This document shows positions 8,948-18,270 of a stretch of 64,000 nt of DNA, one piece after another. The notes below the pieces were generated by a model that did no database searches, was not told the DNA's origin, and was given only the letters and a program-made list of their open reading frames with translations. Every line of letters begins with the position of its first letter. The stretch's first letter is position 1. The position numbers were made by a program, and so were the translations under genes. The stretch is from Candidatus Poribacteria bacterium (GTDB lineage Bacteria > Poribacteria > WGA-4E > WGA-3G): positions 78,292-142,291 of the forward strand of contig JAJEIP010000066.1 in assembly GCA_022827885.1 (NCBI GenBank). Reading direction: 5' to 3'.

Positions 8948-8976
8948 ATTATATCAGAGCAACCTATAAATGGCAA
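8948..8976 (-). promoter_or_regulatory. Promoter of the lipoprotein operon
   Basis: On the minus strand TTGCCA (8971-8976), a 17 bp spacer and a perfect TATAAT (8948-8953). The predicted transcription start near 8941 is about 47 nt before the ATG at 8894. Confidence 0.65.
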
Positions 8977-9002
8977 ATCGTGCGTTGTTCTAATCTTTAC
9001 CC

Positions 9003-11435
9003 TCAAAATTCGAGCGTCAATCCAAAATAAATGATCCGCGGGAGTTGCGGGGCATCAAAGACTTCCCGTTCAATGCCGACCTCCTGACCTTGGACATCAA
9101 GGGTTGCCTCCTCAAAAATGAACTGTATCGTATTTTTGCGGTTGTATACATTCAGAATATCAAGAAATCCACCCACACGCACTCCCCAGAGTCTCCATTT
9201 GTAACTCACCCGAAAGTCCAACTTATGATACGGTGCGAGTTCAGTGCTTAATTGTTCGTCAGCACTCGCCAAAAGCGGGTTCAATCCGCGCGTTACGGGG
9301 TCCTGGATGAGCACAATGGAACTGATAGGTGCTTCCGAGGTGCCGCTGAGATACTGCCATTTCGCACCCACCTCAAAATTCGGTGTGAAGTTATAGTTAG
9401 CAACCACACTGACGATATGCGTGTTATCGAAAAGGTAGGGTTGGTAAGCAGTGTCTGGATTCTCGCGTCGCTCCGCGTGTGTATAAGCATACGAAATCCA
9501 ACCGAAGAACTTATCTGGGATCCGATGCCGTAAGAATACCTCTGCACCCCCGACGTATGCCGTCCCCTGATTGAGATAGTTCGCGACTTCATCGGGTGTT
9601 ACCAGTTTCTGTGCGTCCTTATAGTAGGTAGCAAGTTTCAGTTCGGTCTGCGATGAGAGTTCGTGTTCCAATTCCATGATATAATGCCGTGTGAGACTTG
9701 ATGCCAAGGCACGATTGCCATCTTCTGCCAACAGTTGAGAGGGTTGTGGACTCTGTTCGTAATGTCCATACGCGAAGCGGAGATTAGACCTGTTTGGCAG
9801 TATGAAACTCACACTGCCGCGGGGTTGAATGGAAACCTGCTGTGTCACATTCAGGTAGTCAACTCGAACACCGAGGGCTACAGACAGAAACGAAAGCGGG
9901 TCGTAGCGTCCTTGGAAGTACCCTTCGGCACGGTAAAAATCGTGCCCAAATTCGTCGTGTATCTCTTCCACACCCGTTAGCTGTGTTTCCGGTCCAATCC
10001 GTGTTTCCTCTCCGATGACCTCCCCATCTTCAATAATTGGGGTAACCCTTGTTACATCTTCATCACTTGTTTCGTATTCTGGGAACCTACCATCTTCAAA
10101 ACTGTTAGCGGGGCTAAAGGAGAGGAGAAAACCCGGTTGAAATTGAAATTTCGGTGTGAACCGATAGGATACATCCTCACGGAGCGTATAGACCGGCACG
10201 TTAATCTTTACATCGTAGTGGCCATAGTCAGCGGAATCGAGTACCCACTCGCCTTCGGGGTTCTGAGAGACTTCTTCATTGAACGGAGCTTCAAATATGA
10301 TTGTGAGAAAATTGAAAGAACGGGTCAGGGACAGATGTGAGGTAAGATTTTCGGTGAAGTCTGAACGGAGATGAACACCTTGTCCATTGAAACCATTTTG
10401 GAAAAGGACAGAAGCGAGTCCACCTTCGACCGTCTGAACTCCTGTTTCGTCTTCAATGGTAAATTCACTGCTCTCTTCGACAATTTTAAAATGATCGGTT
10501 GCAGCGAAAGCGTTGAGTGTGAGGCGATGTTTTTCACCGAGCGGATAGGCAAATTTAAGCTGATAATCCGAAAAATAGGGAAACTGCTGTTTCTGTCCAG
10601 TTTGTTCTTCAAGAATCGGACCAGCGATGAGGTCTAAGTAACTCCGCCGCCCAGAGGCAGAGATATATCCCTTATCACCAATTTTGGCTTCGAGTAACCC
10701 TTCAGAATAAAGGATATTTAAATTGAATTTCCCGCCCCACGACTTTTCGATGCGATCGCGAGCATAGATGTCAAGCACAGCTTGTGAATCCAGTCCGAAT
10801 TCGGCACCGTAACCCCCGGCGTAGATGTCGATTGTCTCAATGGTCTCTGAACTGATGGTTGACAACAAACCGCCCCAGTGAAACGGATAACCAAGCGGAG
10901 TCCTATCGAGATAATAAAGGTTCGAGCCCGGTTCACTCCCACGAATGTAAAGTGCCCCGAAGTAATCGTTTGGGATGCCGATACTCGGAAGTGTCGTCAA
11001 TCCCTTAAGGGCATCGTTGGCGGTCCCCGGAATCCGTAGGAGTTCACTCCCACGGATTTCTGTGCGACTTACCGTCGGTGGAAGGCGTTTTCCCTCTACC
11101 ACGACTGCTTCAAGTTTAAAGACTGCTCCGAGGTGTATTTTGACTTCAGTGGTATCGCCGCTACTGATGTCCACCGACACTTTTGTGGGCGCGGCTTCTA
11201 TAGGATGTGTTACAACAAAGGTATAGGCGCCTGCAGGCAGTTCTGTGAATCGGAAGACCCCGTTTTCATCGGTTTTTTGGTGCTGGTCGGTTTCGAGAAT
11301 ATGAACATCAGCGTCTACGAGGGATTTCCCTGTGCTTCGCTGATAAACGGTTCCTTGAATATCGCCTGTTTCGGCTATAACAGAGAGTGGCAGGGCGGTG
11401 AACACAAGCATAACTATGACGAATCTCAACTTCAT
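9003..11435 (-). CDS. TonB-dependent outer-membrane receptor with carboxypeptidase-regulatory-like N-terminus
   Basis: 810 residues. The signal peptide is 1-21 (FVIVMLVFTALPLSVIA). Residues ~24-105 form a carboxypeptidase regulatory-like Ig domain (GDIQGTVYQRSTGKSLVDA). The plug domain follows (RIPGTANDALKGLTTLPSIG, YIRGSEPGSNLYYLDRTPLG), then a ~22-strand barrel. The protein ends in LTLEF, the terminal aromatic residue expected of an outer-membrane barrel. The family imports ligands using the TonB/ExbBD motor; the substrate cannot be read here and no TonB or permease is adjacent. No TonB box is obvious. The receptor implies a diderm envelope. Of the upstream interval 11436-11657, I can only say that no gene is evident. 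Confidence 0.9.
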   Translation of the reverse strand: MKLRFVIVMLVFTALPLSVIAETGDIQGTVYQRSTGKSLVDADVHILETDQHQKTDENGVFRFTELPAGAYTFVVTHPIEAAPTKVSVDISSGDTTEVKIHLGAVFKLEAVVVEGKRLPPTVSRTEIRGSELLRIPGTANDALKGLTTLPSIGIPNDYFGALYIRGSEPGSNLYYLDRTPLGYPFHWGGLLSTISSETIETIDIYAGGYGAEFGLDSQAVLDIYARDRIEKSWGGKFNLNILYSEGLLEAKIGDKGYISASGRRSYLDLIAGPILEEQTGQKQQFPYFSDYQLKFAYPLGEKHRLTLNAFAATDHFKIVEESSEFTIEDETGVQTVEGGLASVLFQNGFNGQGVHLRSDFTENLTSHLSLTRSFNFLTIIFEAPFNEEVSQNPEGEWVLDSADYGHYDVKINVPVYTLREDVSYRFTPKFQFQPGFLLSFSPANSFEDGRFPEYETSDEDVTRVTPIIEDGEVIGEETRIGPETQLTGVEEIHDEFGHDFYRAEGYFQGRYDPLSFLSVALGVRVDYLNVTQQVSIQPRGSVSFILPNRSNLRFAYGHYEQSPQPSQLLAEDGNRALASSLTRHYIMELEHELSSQTELKLATYYKDAQKLVTPDEVANYLNQGTAYVGGAEVFLRHRIPDKFFGWISYAYTHAERRENPDTAYQPYLFDNTHIVSVVANYNFTPNFEVGAKWQYLSGTSEAPISSIVLIQDPVTRGLNPLLASADEQLSTELAPYHKLDFRVSYKWRLWGVRVGGFLDILNVYNRKNTIQFIFEEATLDVQGQEVGIEREVFDAPQLPRIIYFGLTLEF

Positions 11436-11657
11436 TTAGTCGTTTTGACCTCCACTGAAGGCACTGACACCGCGTGAATTCAGTATAAACACGGCATAAT
11501 GCTACAGGGACACTTTGGGTTGGCTAAGAAACCACTTTGTGCTAACGCCTCTTTAGCAAATTCGGGTTAGCACAATTATTCAACGTTCAATTCAGTTTTT
11601 CAGTTTACCTAAAATAGCGACTTGTGCTAATTAAGTCAGACAAAGCCCGATCCGGAT

Positions 11658-13730
11658 TTAGTCCCTCTTAACTGTTTCCAAAGCGTCCATTAAAAATATG
11701 TGGTATCCTTTTTCATTTATATGGAATTCATTCGATGTTCGGTAAGGTAAATGACCTATCAACTCCAACTGGGGCGATAGGATAAAAGAATGTACCGAAT
11801 GATCCGGGTTGTGTGTGATAGTCTTTTCATAGGCTTCGGTGACCCGTGTCGCTAATTTGCTTGCCCAATCACCCTTTTCCCCATTCTGAAGTTCCGGTAG
11901 ATCTCTTAGGAGCAGGAACACACTGACATAGTGTTTATTGAGCAACTTGATGATCTTAGAATCAGAGAGGACAACTGCCCTCAAGGTTTTACCGGTCCCT
12001 CAGCAAGATTCATCGTCAAAAGCCCCCCATGTTAGAACGACATGAATTGGACGTTTTTTAGTTTGTGCTTGTGTAACAACATCTTCAATAGGGTACCTCT
12101 CAATTTCTGAAAACTTGTAGAAGGCAGCCTCTAACAAATCCTTCGCTTCTTTTTCAGTGATGGCAGTCTCCCAAACAATATCATGCTGATCCTCTGGGTT
12201 CTGCCCGACAAGTTCCATGCGCGGAACGAAAACTATATCTGCCAAGCCATAGGCGTTAATGTCAACATTGGTATTGCGAGGTGGAAGATAGAGCCAAAAT
12301 TCGCGGATCGTGCCATCTTTCCGGTTGAGTATGAGTCGTCCAGTAAATTGTGCTGGCGTAAAGTAAGCACCAGCCTCTCTATCCAGTAGGAATTCGGCGT
12401 GGATTCTGAAGACGATTTCGGCATAAGTTGGCGAGACTGCACGTAGGCACGCATAGGCACCTTCTGACTCAAATCTACCTGAACGAAACAGTGTCAGTCC
12501 AAAAAATTCCAGGACAAACTCTGTGCCCGGATTGTTATGCATCTCCGCAGTCGCTCCGGGATGGAATTGGCGAAGGAACGGTATAATGTTTTTAACATCA
12601 AGTTTCCATAGATGTCCTACGGTGAAACTTTCCTTCGGAAAAAAAACTCTGAAAGCGTCTGTCCCATATTCTTGGCTCGAATGAACCGGTGAAAGATTAT
12701 TAAAAAGGGCAGCGTGCTTGGGCGAGTTAAGTGCAGCATCAGCAATCGGGGCCCAATATGCATCCACCTGTGTTGTCTTGTTTCTATTTGAGGAATTCCC
12801 TGGGGTGTCGGATGTTGAGACTTTCTCAGAAATCTGCGGATCCGCATTGCCCTTTTCATCCTCGGACGCAGGCTTTCCAATCTGATTTCGGATCGAGGGT
12901 TTGGAATCCATATTATGGATGATAAGTGCATCCACAAGTTCAATTGTAGGTTGAGATACTGATTCAAAACTATAGGGTCTCTGAAAGCGAACAAGATACC
13001 GATTGCTCGTACCTAACAAGAGTATCACCAAAAGCGTAAACGCACCAACAGCAATCCATGGAAGCAAGGGTTTCGTAGCCGTTGGCGGTATGGGGTCAAT
13101 ATCGGTGACTTGCCGCATAATGTTCTTTATTAGATTTTCTGATAACTGAACCCCACCAAGAGTTTCCTGAATCAAAAGTTCTTGATCTGATCGCAGACGC
13201 TTTCGCGCACGCTGGAGCCGGCTGGCAATTGTATTCGCCGATACCCCTAAGAAGTTACCTATCTCCTTGAGAGTCATTTCACCGAGATAGTAAAGCGTCA
13301 CAACAGTGCGTTCGCTCTCTGGTAGTGTTTCAAGCAGTTTTTCAACGAGTTCGTACTGACGTTCGGTGGCTTCTGCCTCGCGCTGTTCGGAGATGTAACG
13401 TTCATAATCTGACTTTTCTGTTTCTTTCACGGATGTCTCCTCCAACGATTGAACTGTTGATTTCCGTTTGCGCATCCAAGCAATGCAGTGCCGATTAGCG
13501 ATAACATAGAGCCACCCAGCAAATTGATCAGGATTTTTGAGCGTCGAGAGTTTTTTATACACCTGAAGGAAGGTGTCTTGTGTAATCTCCTCAGCATCGT
13601 GAAAATCACCAATCTTCCGCCACGCGAGAGCATGAACACTTTTTTGGTACTTTCGGATTAAGCGGCTAAACGCAGCCTCATCGCCGGACAATATTTCGTG
13701 AATCAACTGGGCATCGTCTTCTCTTTCCAT
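11658..13730 (-). CDS. ECF sigma factor - TM - thioredoxin-like fusion, probable selenoprotein (in-frame TGA at 12000-12002)
   Basis: Read through TGA codon 577, the frame gives 690 residues. Residues 15-85 are sigma-70 region 2 (HDAEEITQDTFLQVYKKLS) and 130-182 region 4 (LPESERTVVTLYYLGEMT, then a helix-turn-helix). One membrane helix covers ~225-242, so residues after it should lie outside the cytoplasm. An unrecognised beta-rich domain (~330-540) follows, then a thioredoxin-like fold: [29 protein letters not shown], with U where the first Cys of a CxxC would be and a Cys just before it. The frame continues in register 109 codons past TGA, with thioredoxin-like spacing. If TGA stops, the product is 576 residues. 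AGGAGG precedes the ATG at 13730. Confidence 0.75.
11967..12002 (-). promoter_or_regulatory. Candidate bacterial SECIS element
   Basis: After the TGA (12002-12000) come 17 nt and then a 6-bp stem, GAGGGC pairing with GTCCTC (one G-T wobble), around the loop AGTT. The loop begins 24 nt after the TGA and has G at its second position. Known bacterial SECIS elements have the apical loop ~16-37 nt after UGA with a G among its first two bases, so this fits. Confidence 0.65.
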
Positions 13731-13771
13731 GAGGTACCCTCCTAATCTAATGAACAAATGATAGCGTTATA

Positions 13772-13820
13772 ATGTTAAAGACGCGATTTTATGTCAGAAA
13801 ATGTGCATTCTGAAGAAAAA
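13772..13820 (-). promoter_or_regulatory. Conserved upstream element, copy G (minus strand)
   Basis: On the minus strand a T-rich run leads to CAGAATGCA (TGCA at 13804-13807), 19 nt, then GCGTCTTTAA (GCGTC at 13780-13784). The order, spacing and sequence match the six plus-strand copies. It lies ~45 nt upstream of the ATG of the selenoprotein sigma gene. GCGTC is closer than the other copies to a classical ECF -10 box. Confidence 0.65.
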
Positions 13821-13895
13821 AATGAAAATGTATAATGATGCATCGTTACAATACAGTTTTTCAGTTTGCCTAAAATTTATTTATCTGTCCGGACG

Positions 13896-13935
13896 CAAAA
13901 AAAGCCAAGCACATGGACCTCCACATGCTTGGCTT
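13896..13935 (-). terminator. Intrinsic terminator of the NHL gene
   Basis: Perfect 10-bp arms AAGCCAAGCA (13902-13911) and TGCTTGGCTT (13926-13935), with additional inner pairing. On the minus strand the hairpin runs into seven Ts, about 30 nt after the stop of the NHL gene at 13963. Confidence 0.8.
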
Positions 13936-13962
13936 CTCTGTGTTTCAGTATTTGTCCAAATA

Positions 13963-14976
13963 TTATTCCTGATGCAACGTAACCGACCGACGCGGTGGGC
14001 TGAATTCCTGCTCTGACAACGGCACTGCCATATTCCGATAAACCTGAACCCGGTAGGATCCAAAGTCCGGCACAAACATCAACCCATCATCGCTGACAGC
14101 GACCGATTTCGGTTGACGCAGGTATTTCTGCGGTTCCAAGTCCGCCATATCTCGCATCCGATTTGGACTGGCGTTCGTCATCATATAAGCCTGTGACACT
14201 TTTGACAAGGTAGCATCACCGAGGAATTTCTGCACATACCGCCCTTCAGCGTTGAAGAGTTGGATACGGTCATTCCCTCGGTCAGCGACATAGATATCAC
14301 CGTATAAGTCAACGTCAATCCCGGCGGGACGGTTGAGTTCACCGTTGCCGCTGCCGGATTTGCCGAATTCAAAGAGAAACTCCCCGTCGGCATTGAACTT
14401 TTGAACCCTATCGTTTCGCCAATCCGAAACGTAGACATCGCCGAGTTCGTCTACAGCGACACCCCACGGCATATTGAATTCACCTTCACCGTCGCCGTGA
14501 CTCCCCCACCCTAAGAGGAACTTACCGTCTTTCGTGAACTTCTGCACCCGATGGCTCAGACTGTCAGCGACATAGAGATTCCCCTCTGGGTCAAAGTCTA
14601 TACCCGCGGGACCATTGAGTTGCCCCGACTCCGTGCCGTGTTCTCCCCATGTGCCGATGTGTTCACCTTCACTGTTAAAGGCGACAATCCGGTGCAGGTA
14701 TTCATCGGACACATAGAGGTTTTCTTCGCTGTCCGGGGTAATCGTCACGGGCCACGTGAATTGACCGTCACCCTGTCCATAACCGCCCATCGTACCGAGG
14801 TCTTCGTCCTCAACGGTATATTTCCGAATCATCGCAGTGCCATCACTACGACACATGATATACAAACGTCCCTCTTTTCCGATTGCAATATCGACCGGAA
14901 AATTGGTCGTTCGCCGCATGCTCAGCGTCTTGTGAAATGGATACCCGACACGCAGCAAACCGTAAGGTCTACCCAT
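13963..14976 (-). CDS. NHL-repeat six-bladed beta-propeller protein
   Basis: 337 residues from the ATG at 14976, which has a strong AGGAGGT 6 nt upstream. Successive NHL blades are visible, each with a G-x-x-x-x-P-x-G-[IV] turn and a YV(A/S)D strand: LNGPAGIDFDPEGNLYVAD, FNMPWGVAVDELGDVYVSD, LNRPAGIDVDLYGDIYVAD. The end (KSVAVSDDGLMFVPD) closes the ring. There is no signal peptide, so it is probably cytoplasmic. NHL propellers bind protein or small ligands, and some have lyase activity; the true ligand is unknown. Upstream, 14977-15183 holds no gene that I can see. Confidence 0.88.
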   Translation of the reverse strand: MGRPYGLLRVGYPFHKTLSMRRTTNFPVDIAIGKEGRLYIMCRSDGTAMIRKYTVEDEDLGTMGGYGQGDGQFTWPVTITPDSEENLYVSDEYLHRIVAFNSEGEHIGTWGEHGTESGQLNGPAGIDFDPEGNLYVADSLSHRVQKFTKDGKFLLGWGSHGDGEGEFNMPWGVAVDELGDVYVSDWRNDRVQKFNADGEFLFEFGKSGSGNGELNRPAGIDVDLYGDIYVADRGNDRIQLFNAEGRYVQKFLGDATLSKVSQAYMMTNASPNRMRDMADLEPQKYLRQPKSVAVSDDGLMFVPDFGSYRVQVYRNMAVPLSEQEFSPPRRSVTLHQE

Positions 14977-15183
14977 GATTACCTCCTGTCTTTCTAACGA
15001 TTGCTTCTGGACGCTGTGTCCGTTGTCCTTGCGGTTTTCGTCTAAATTCACTATTAATGGTGCTAACAGCACCCTATTGGTTTCCTTCTACGGACATCTT
15101 CAAAAACAACGTTTTTGAAGCTCAGATTTAATCGTTAAAAAATTATTCCTGAGTCATTAGAATAGCACGTTTCAGTTTGCAAG

Positions 15184-16326
15184 CTACACTGAAAACGGAT
15201 GAATCTGTTCAAAATTGCCACCGACGATGTGCGTCGGGTCTACACCCATCCACTGCTCTAAGAGCGTTCCGTATATGCCTCGGAAGTCGATGGTATGTTC
15301 AAGGTCTTCGCCGTGTACCCAACGGGACGGATCCAGAGACGGATATTCTGAGTAGAGTCCACCCTTCACCCGATCCCCGATGATGAACGCACCACCACCC
15401 GTGCCGTGGTCGGTGCCACTGGCGTTGTCTCGGATACGTCTGCCGAATTCCGTGAAGACGTACATGACGATCTCTTCGGAGGCGTTTTGTGCCCGTAGAT
15501 CCGTGAAGAACGCTTGGATGGCTTCCGTGAGTTCTGTCAGCAGTCGAGGGTGCGTCGGGACCTCGTTGGCGTGGTTGTCATAACCGCCGTGCTGCGTGTA
15601 GAAAACACGTGTGCCGAGATTGGCGAGGTGAACCCGTGCGACATCCCGCAGGCTCTTAGCAATCGAGCTTTGTGGATATTCCACTTCGGACGTATACAGC
15701 GCCGGTGCCTTTTTGAGCTCATCGGCACCTTTAATCACATCTAACCCGGTTTGGCTGAGGTAGTCCATCACAATACCCGTGCCAACCGTGCTGCTGTACA
15801 TCCCTTTGAATATCTCAAGTGCTTTCGTCCGTTGACTTTCATCGCCAATGCTGGTCATCAATCCGTAGTTATCCAAATCACCAACAGAGGTGACGGGGAT
15901 ACCGGAGAGTGCACAGGCGCGCGGAAGTCCTTGTCCGAAACTGACACCCGTTAAGACGTTATGACTCTGTGGATCGAGTTCTCGAACGAGTCTACCGACC
16001 CAACCTTCATCACCAATTTTCAGCGGTTCACAGGTATGCCAGATATCCATCGCTCGGAAATGCGAGCGGTTGGAATCCGGGTATCCTATTCCCTGCACAA
16101 CAGCGACATCACCAGCATCGAACATCGCTTTCAGCGGTCCAGCCTGCGGATGCCAGCCCAACTTGTCATCTACCTCTGACGGTAAAACATTTTCCGATTT
16201 GATACCGACAACCGGACGGGAATCGTGATAAATCCCGCTTGTGTACGGAATGAGTGTATTCATGAAGTCGTTGCCGCCGCTGAGTTGGACAACGACAAGG
16301 ACTGGAGCTTTCTTAGTCGTACTCAT
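15184..16326 (-). CDS. DUF1501 family protein (sulfatase-like fold)
   Basis: 380 residues from the ATG at 16326 (AGGAGAG upstream). It begins PVLVVVQLSGGNDFMNTLIPY, the DUF1501 hallmark, and has the distal histidine-rich stretch (TDHGTGGGAFIIGDRVKGG) that resembles metal sites of the alkaline-phosphatase/sulfatase superfamily. DUF1501 and DUF1800 proteins are nearly always adjacent in planctomycete-like and related bacteria; the pair's function is not established. The usual twin-arginine leader is missing here, so the localisation is unclear. It lies 22 nt downstream of the DUF1800 gene in one operon. Confidence 0.92.
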   Translation of the reverse strand: MSTTKKAPVLVVVQLSGGNDFMNTLIPYTSGIYHDSRPVVGIKSENVLPSEVDDKLGWHPQAGPLKAMFDAGDVAVVQGIGYPDSNRSHFRAMDIWHTCEPLKIGDEGWVGRLVRELDPQSHNVLTGVSFGQGLPRACALSGIPVTSVGDLDNYGLMTSIGDESQRTKALEIFKGMYSSTVGTGIVMDYLSQTGLDVIKGADELKKAPALYTSEVEYPQSSIAKSLRDVARVHLANLGTRVFYTQHGGYDNHANEVPTHPRLLTELTEAIQAFFTDLRAQNASEEIVMYVFTEFGRRIRDNASGTDHGTGGGAFIIGDRVKGGLYSEYPSLDPSRWVHGEDLEHTIDFRGIYGTLLEQWMGVDPTHIVGGNFEQIHPFSV

Positions 16327-16348
16327 GTCAATCTCTCCTAACAAAAAG

Positions 16349-17734
16349 TTAACCAAGTTGATACTCTCTTGAAGCCACGATTAACTGGAGCATACTCACG
16401 ACTCGTTCTTGGTTCTCCTCCGCAGCGTCATCATCGCCAAGGTTGAGTTCACCGTTCGCTTCCGCAAATTGCGTGAGATACTCACGAGTGGTGTCCCCTA
16501 TCGTCAGGGGTCCAGTGAGTTCAAGGCATTCGTCCACAAATGCTTCTGGCGAGAGTGAACCCCCGTTGTTTTTCAGACGTGTGAGGATGTCCTGAATTCC
16601 GGGTTTCGATGCGTCGCTAACTTCACGAACAGCGAAGTTGACGCGAGCGGTGAGCAGCCCCCCATCGATCCACTCTTTACCGGTATGCCACCCTTCTACG
16701 GTGGGCGGATCCATGAGTTTCTGTCCCATTAATTGCGTCGCACTGGCGTACTGCCCTATTCCGGGTTGCGGACCTTGGAAGGTGCCTACCAGTTTCACGA
16801 TCCCTGTGACGAGTTCCGTCGGGCTTTTCACCTTCTTGAATTGGGCTTCTTTGAAGAAGTCGGAATTGAAAAGGACGCTGAGGACGTGGGATATATTCCC
16901 GTCGGATGCCATGAATGCGTCCGAGAGCGTCTCGATCGCTTCCGGATCTTGCGGCGGTGTCACGTTCCATGATGGCACTTGTGGTTCGTCTGCGACAAAG
17001 AAGTTGTAGAGGTGTCTGGAGATAAATCTGGCACACGCCGGTTGTTCGACGATGATGTCAATGATGTCTTCACCGTTGAGATTTCCAGTATGCCCCAAGA
17101 AGGTTTTCTCGCAGTCGTCGTGTTCCGCTTCATCGAACAAAAAGGGCGGCGAGTAGTAACCGTGCGGATACAGCGGAATCGGCTGTCCGAATGTCCACCC
17201 TGTGAAAGCGAGCGCGCAGCTCTTTATGTCATCTTCACTGTAGTTGCCCACCCCTAATGAGAAAAGTTCGAGGAGCTCCCTCCCGTAGTTCTCGTTGGGT
17301 TCGCCCTTACGATTTTCGTTATTGTCGAGCCAAAAGATCATCGCCGGATCTTTGGAGAGTTCGAGTAGGATGTCCCGCATCTGTCCCATACCGACGCGTC
17401 GCAGCATATCAATCTGGTCCGAAGACGCGAGGATGTGCTGATTCTTGCCTAACCCCGTTGCAAAAACATGGTGCCAGAAGAGTGCCATCTTCTCTTGAAG
17501 TGGACACCGACTGTTCAGCATCCGGTAGATCCAGATACCGACATAAGCACCTTCACCGCCGAAGTAGCGTTCTAAAATGTCTTCATCAATGGGGGTCCCG
17601 CGTTCAGGATGGACGAGAGCGTCAACGACATTCTCGTATCCCTTTTCCACGTAGGCTTCCAGCTCGGTGCGGGTTGTTCCAAACCCTGCGCGGCGCATGA
17701 GGTGCGCCATTAACGCAACATCATTCGTTGACAT
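16349..17734 (-). CDS. DUF1800 family protein
   Basis: 461 residues from the ATG at 17734, chosen for the GGAGGTGA just upstream. It shows the DUF1800 pattern: AHLMRRAGFGTTRTELE at the N-terminus, LQEKMALFWHHVFATG, NENYGRELLELFSLGVGNY, then ALAFTGWTF and a C-terminal PPTVEGWHTGKEWI. It is the partner of the DUF1501 gene and first in their operon. No biochemical role is established for the family. There is a promoter at 17902-17929 and a 160 nt 5' leader. Confidence 0.93.
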   Translation of the reverse strand: MSTNDVALMAHLMRRAGFGTTRTELEAYVEKGYENVVDALVHPERGTPIDEDILERYFGGEGAYVGIWIYRMLNSRCPLQEKMALFWHHVFATGLGKNQHILASSDQIDMLRRVGMGQMRDILLELSKDPAMIFWLDNNENRKGEPNENYGRELLELFSLGVGNYSEDDIKSCALAFTGWTFGQPIPLYPHGYYSPPFLFDEAEHDDCEKTFLGHTGNLNGEDIIDIIVEQPACARFISRHLYNFFVADEPQVPSWNVTPPQDPEAIETLSDAFMASDGNISHVLSVLFNSDFFKEAQFKKVKSPTELVTGIVKLVGTFQGPQPGIGQYASATQLMGQKLMDPPTVEGWHTGKEWIDGGLLTARVNFAVREVSDASKPGIQDILTRLKNNGGSLSPEAFVDECLELTGPLTIGDTTREYLTQFAEANGELNLGDDDAAEENQERVVSMLQLIVASREYQLG

Positions 17735-17901
17735 GTTCACCTCCGATACGTTCTGCGTGAGGCGAGCCCTCACGTGAGTAACTTTCGATGGAATACCGTT
17801 TTGTTGGTGAGGTTTCCCAACCGCGCAATTCTCGGTTCTGTGCAAACCTATAGAGACTTGCAGGACAATGGATTGGAGAAACCGATTAAGATTGCCTCTA
17901 T

Positions 17902-17929
17902 CTTATAATTAAAGTCAAAAAAATGTCAA
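17902..17929 (-). promoter_or_regulatory. Promoter of the DUF1800-DUF1501 operon
   Basis: On the minus strand TTGACA (17924-17929), 16 bp, then TATAAG (17902-17907). Predicted transcription start is near 17895. Confidence 0.55.
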
Positions 17930-17963
17930 GTTTTTTGTTTTCCTTAACCGCAGCGTCTGTCTC

Positions 17964-17993
17964 TTCTGTAGGACGGATCTCAGGGTCTCAACG
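17964..17993. repeat. Copy of the 28-bp dispersed box
   Basis: TCTGTAGGACGGATCTCAGG, related to boxes at 1038, 27320, 36142, 42009, 43989 and 45604 (consensus TGTAGGAGGGATCTCTGA, then ATCCCGAC). Each copy lies between genes and several can fold GGGA against TCCC. Confidence 0.5.
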
Positions 17994-18035
17994 CCTAACT
18001 GAGGACCGAAAATCGACACCTGATGACTAATTTTT

Positions 18036-18090
18036 ACATTTTTTTCAGATTATGCACAATTCGTATTCTAAAAATGTGTCTTTAATAATA
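18036..18090 (+). promoter_or_regulatory. Conserved upstream element, copy A
   Basis: T-rich run, CAGATTATGCA (TGCA at 18053-18056), 19 nt, GTGTCTTTAA (from 18076). It leads to the LamG remnant and the kelch gene. The leader from here to the start codon is almost identical to that of copy B. Confidence 0.7.
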
Positions 18091-18157
18091 AAAGGAACTC
18101 TTTTTCTAACTGCTCTTAGGTCGAACACACGTTTTTTAGACGAAAAAGGAGATAAAC

Positions 18158-18270
18158 ATGACATACCGACACATCATCTGGTGGGTGAAGGTGGCGCGAG
18201 TACCGGCATCCCGCTCGCCGTCGAACCGCACGGAAAACTCACAACAACCTGGGGACAACTGAAGCAATGA
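18158..18270 (+). pseudogene. Internally deleted remnant of a LamG gene
   Basis: It starts with AAGGAG, ATG at 18158 and ACATACCGACACATC, nearly the same as the first codons of the intact LamG gene at 19540. It then jumps directly to the last ~95 bp of that gene. The C-terminal frame still spells HHLVGEGGASTGIPLAVEP and GKLTTTWGQLKQ, but is out of frame with the ATG. About 750 bp is missing, and the junction lies in a shared CATC. The stop overlaps the ATG of the following kelch gene (ATGA). Confidence 0.8.
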
